From: an uncultured Bacteroidales bacterium
GTDB taxonomy: Bacteria > Bacteroidota > Bacteroidia > Bacteroidales > Muribaculaceae
Assembly (NCBI GenBank): GCA_900554345.1
Contig: USHH01000025.1
Coordinates: 1-16,332 of the forward strand
Direction of reading: 5' to 3'
Length of the DNA: 16,332 bases
Below the pieces are notes generated by a model, which was not told the origin of the DNA, searched no databases, and saw nothing but the letters and a program-made list of their open reading frames with translations. This document shows positions 14,418-16,332 of the stretch, piece by piece. Within the stretch, counting starts at the first letter, position 1. Every line of letters starts with the position of its first letter. The translations under genes and the position numbers were made by a program.

Positions 14418-16010
14418 ATGAATGTCGTCATTGCATTGATACCCATAATTTTGCTGTTCGTGCTGATGCTCGGCTTCAAGGTGTCGAGCCACAAGAGCGC
14501 ACTCGCCACGCTTATCGTCACCGCATTTCTCGCCTTATGGGTCGCGCCGTCTATGGATATGCTTCCTGAGCGTTTTGTCGGGGTTTCGACATATTCTATG
14601 GTTGGATGGAGTGTGGTGGAAGGAGTGCTGAAGGCGGTCTTTCCGATTCTCATCATTATCCTGATGGCGATCTTCAGCTACAATATCCTTGTGGCGTCGA
14701 AAGCCATCGAGGTCATAAAGGCACAGTTCACGTCGTTTACCGACGACCGCGGCATCCTCGTGCTGATGATGGTATGGGGCTTCGGCGGCCTGCTTGAAGG
14801 CATGGCTGGATTCGGAACTGCGGTGGCGATTCCTGCCGCCATCCTCATCGGCCTTGGCTTCAAGCCCATGTTCTCGGCGCTCGTGGCTCTGCTCGGCAAT
14901 ACTGTGGCCACCGGTTTTGGCGCCGTGGGTGTGCCGGTTACCACCCTTTGCAATGAGGTATCACCCGGTGGCGTTGCAAGCGCTGCGACAGTAAGCCAGA
15001 TCTCGGCTTTCACAATCCTTCAGCTGGCACCGCTTTTCATCCTTATCCCATTCATAATCCTTACGATCACCGACCGTAGGGCATGGCTTAAGAATCTGGC
15101 ATTGTCCTTTTGGACCGGTGGCGTCTCTCTGGCGGTGCAGTTTGTGTGTGCCCATTACCTCGGAGCGGAGACTCCGGCCATCATCGGCTCGATAGCCGCC
15201 ATCGGTGCGATTCTGCTTTATGCGGCGGTATTCTCTCCGAAAAAGAAGAAGAGACATGACGAGGCTCCTGCCACGCACTATGGATTCGGAGAGACCTTCA
15301 AGGCATGGAGCGTGTATATCTTCATCCTTGTATTCATTCTGGTGAGCGGTGCCCTCTGTCCGCCGGTCAATGGTTTCCTGAAGTCGCACCTCGTAACCCA
15401 GGTGCCGCTTCCGGTGATCGGCTCCACATTCAAGTTCGGATGGCTCAGTAACGCCGGATTGATGCTCTTCCTCGGCAGCATGGTTGGTGGCTTGATACAG
15501 GGACTCGGTTTCATGGCCCTGATGAGGATCCTCGCGAAAACTCTATACAACATGCGCTACACGATAGTGACGATCACCTGCCTTATAGCGCTGGCTTCGG
15601 TGATGAACTACAGCGGCATGATTCAGACCATCGCCATCGGCATGGTGGCCATCTCCGGCAGCTTCTATCCTTTCTTCGCTCCGCTTATCGGCGCGATCGG
15701 AACTTTCGTCACCGGCAGCGACACTTCGAGCAATATCCTCTTCGGCAAGCTTCAGGCCAGCGTTGCCCATCAGCTTGGTCTCACCGGACAGACTACCTAT
15801 CTCGGAGTGCCCGGCTCGGAGACCAACTGGCTGGTGGCCGGCAATACCACCGGCGCAACAGGCGGCAAGATGATATCTCCGCAGAGCGTGGCCATCGCCA
15901 CCGCCGCCTGCGACATGGAGGGGAAGGACGACGCTATCCTACGCAAGGCAGTGCCTTACGCACTCTTCTATATATTCGTGGGAGGTCTTATGGTGTTCCT
16001 TGGCTGGTGA
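14418..16010 (+). CDS. lctP: L-lactate permease
   Basis: LctP is a cytoplasmic-membrane lactate/proton symporter. The 530 aa match the family's usual 530-560. The protein is hydrophobic nearly throughout, with about a dozen membrane segments. The signature F-G-G-L-L-E-G-M-A-G-F-G-T-A-V-A-I-P lies near residues 122-139. A later G-T-F-V-T-G-S-D-T-S-S-N segment and a final V-P-G-S-E-T-N-W block before the last helices are typical of LctP/GlcA transporters. A polar, lysine-rich cytoplasmic loop (S-P-K-K-K-K-R) lies near 272-280. The ATG at 14418 opens directly on the first helix. As the last gene of the lut operon it supplies substrate to LutABC; glycolate is a possible second substrate. A strong terminator follows. 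Confidence 0.95.
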   Translation: MNVVIALIPIILLFVLMLGFKVSSHKSALATLIVTAFLALWVAPSMDMLPERFVGVSTYSMVGWSVVEGVLKAVFPILIIILMAIFSYNILVASKAIEVIKAQFTSFTDDRGILVLMMVWGFGGLLEGMAGFGTAVAIPAAILIGLGFKPMFSALVALLGNTVATGFGAVGVPVTTLCNEVSPGGVASAATVSQISAFTILQLAPLFILIPFIILTITDRRAWLKNLALSFWTGGVSLAVQFVCAHYLGAETPAIIGSIAAIGAILLYAAVFSPKKKKRHDEAPATHYGFGETFKAWSVYIFILVFILVSGALCPPVNGFLKSHLVTQVPLPVIGSTFKFGWLSNAGLMLFLGSMVGGLIQGLGFMALMRILAKTLYNMRYTIVTITCLIALASVMNYSGMIQTIAIGMVAISGSFYPFFAPLIGAIGTFVTGSDTSSNILFGKLQASVAHQLGLTGQTTYLGVPGSETNWLVAGNTTGATGGKMISPQSVAIATAACDMEGKDDAILRKAVPYALFYIFVGGLMVFLGW

Positions 16011-16032
16011 CTTTCCCGATAATGAAAATTCA

Positions 16033-16071
16033 GGGGCGCATCCTCCGCAAGGGATGCGCCCCCGATTTTTT
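16033..16071 (+). terminator. Rho-independent terminator of the lut-lctP operon
   Basis: GGGGCGCATCC (16033-16043) pairs perfectly with GGATGCGCCCC (16052-16062) around an 8-base loop. After CGA comes a run of six T (16066-16071). It begins 22 bases after the lctP stop. The convergent gene ends at 16110, and on its strand the hairpin lacks a good T-tract, so this mainly serves lctP. Confidence 0.92.
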
Positions 16072-16109
16072 AAGTTCAGCAGTCTGAAATCTCGAATGAC
16101 GATCTGCCT

Positions 16110-16332
16110 TTACAAGAGTCCGATATGCTTGAACATCCCGGCATAATATTCAGCTTTCTTCTCGAGCTTTAGCGGATAAGCCCGGCTTGTGGAGGGCATG
16201 CGCCATATTTCGAGGCCTGTGTGGTCGGTGACGAAAGTTCCCATGCGGGGCACCTCGGTGTCGGTTAGCGAGGCTATCACACCGGCGGCTTTCTCGCCGG
16301 GGGGGGGCACAGGGCGGGCTGGCCAACCGCAC
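16110..16332 (-). CDS. Uracil-DNA glycosylase family protein, C-terminal part (5' end outside window)
   Basis: The last 65 or so residues up to the stop at 16112-16110 resemble the C-terminus of a UDG-superfamily protein common in Bacteroidales. The key piece is I-W-R-M-P-S-T-S-R-A-Y-P-L-K-L-E-K-K-A, which matches the P-S-T-S-x-A motif of the uracil/hypoxanthine-DNA glycosylase group, and a G-E-K-A segment lies upstream. If correct, it removes damaged bases from DNA. Upstream of base 16307 the frame is uncertain: a run of nine G (16299-16307) precedes sequence that is open in all three frames to the window edge and does not clearly continue the family. The GTG at 16310 is not a credible start. 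Codon use downstream is normal for this genome. Confidence 0.6.
   Translation of the reverse strand, partial: CGWPARPVPPPGEKAAGVIASLTDTEVPRMGTFVTDHTGLEIWRMPSTSRAYPLKLEKKAEYYAGMFKHIGLL

Overview
The window reads as chromosomal core DNA of a Bacteroidales bacterium. A gut lineage such as Muribaculaceae is my best guess, and is inference. Three signs support the order: LL-diaminopimelate aminotransferase (DapL) beside DapF, a large type III glutamine synthetase, and promoters with the Bacteroidetes -33/-7 pattern (TTTG-like, 19-20 nt, TAATTTTG). Most genes also lack a Shine-Dalgarno sequence. Sixteen protein genes fill nearly all the sequence. The longest gap is about 200 bases, and I see no tRNA, rRNA, CRISPR array, insertion sequence, prophage or plasmid gene.

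Left part (1-4973, + strand): the 3' end of a HemW-like heme chaperone gene, then dapF and dapL, which together make meso-diaminopimelate for lysine and peptidoglycan, then glnN (ammonia assimilation). A palindromic bidirectional terminator at 5000-5033 separates glnN from a convergent minus-strand pair. That pair is a DUF486 small membrane protein gene followed by a tRNA-dihydrouridine synthase gene (6371 down to 5053).

Middle part (6372-11469): a 201-base divergent promoter region drives the minus-strand pair and a compact plus-strand cluster. The cluster is fprA (flavodiiron O2/NO reductase), a 97-aa very acidic protein of unknown function overlapping it by 4 bases, a DedA membrane protein and rpe (pentose phosphate pathway). 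rpe meets ligA (NAD-dependent DNA ligase, minus strand) tail to tail with 12 bases between stop codons.

Right part (11470-16332): lutA-lutB-lutC-lctP, a lactate oxidation and uptake operon. LctP brings lactate in, and the LutABC iron-sulfur/LUD complex oxidises it to pyruvate. A strong terminator closes it at 16033-16071. The window ends in a minus-strand gene that resembles a uracil-DNA glycosylase family protein, interrupted near the edge by a run of nine G.

I found no convincing undescribed multi-gene system. The items most worth a second look are the acidic protein coupled to fprA, the inverted repeat upstream of lutA, the 13-base dyad upstream of glnN, the short tandem duplications spanning stop-to-start junctions, and the homopolymer at the right edge.
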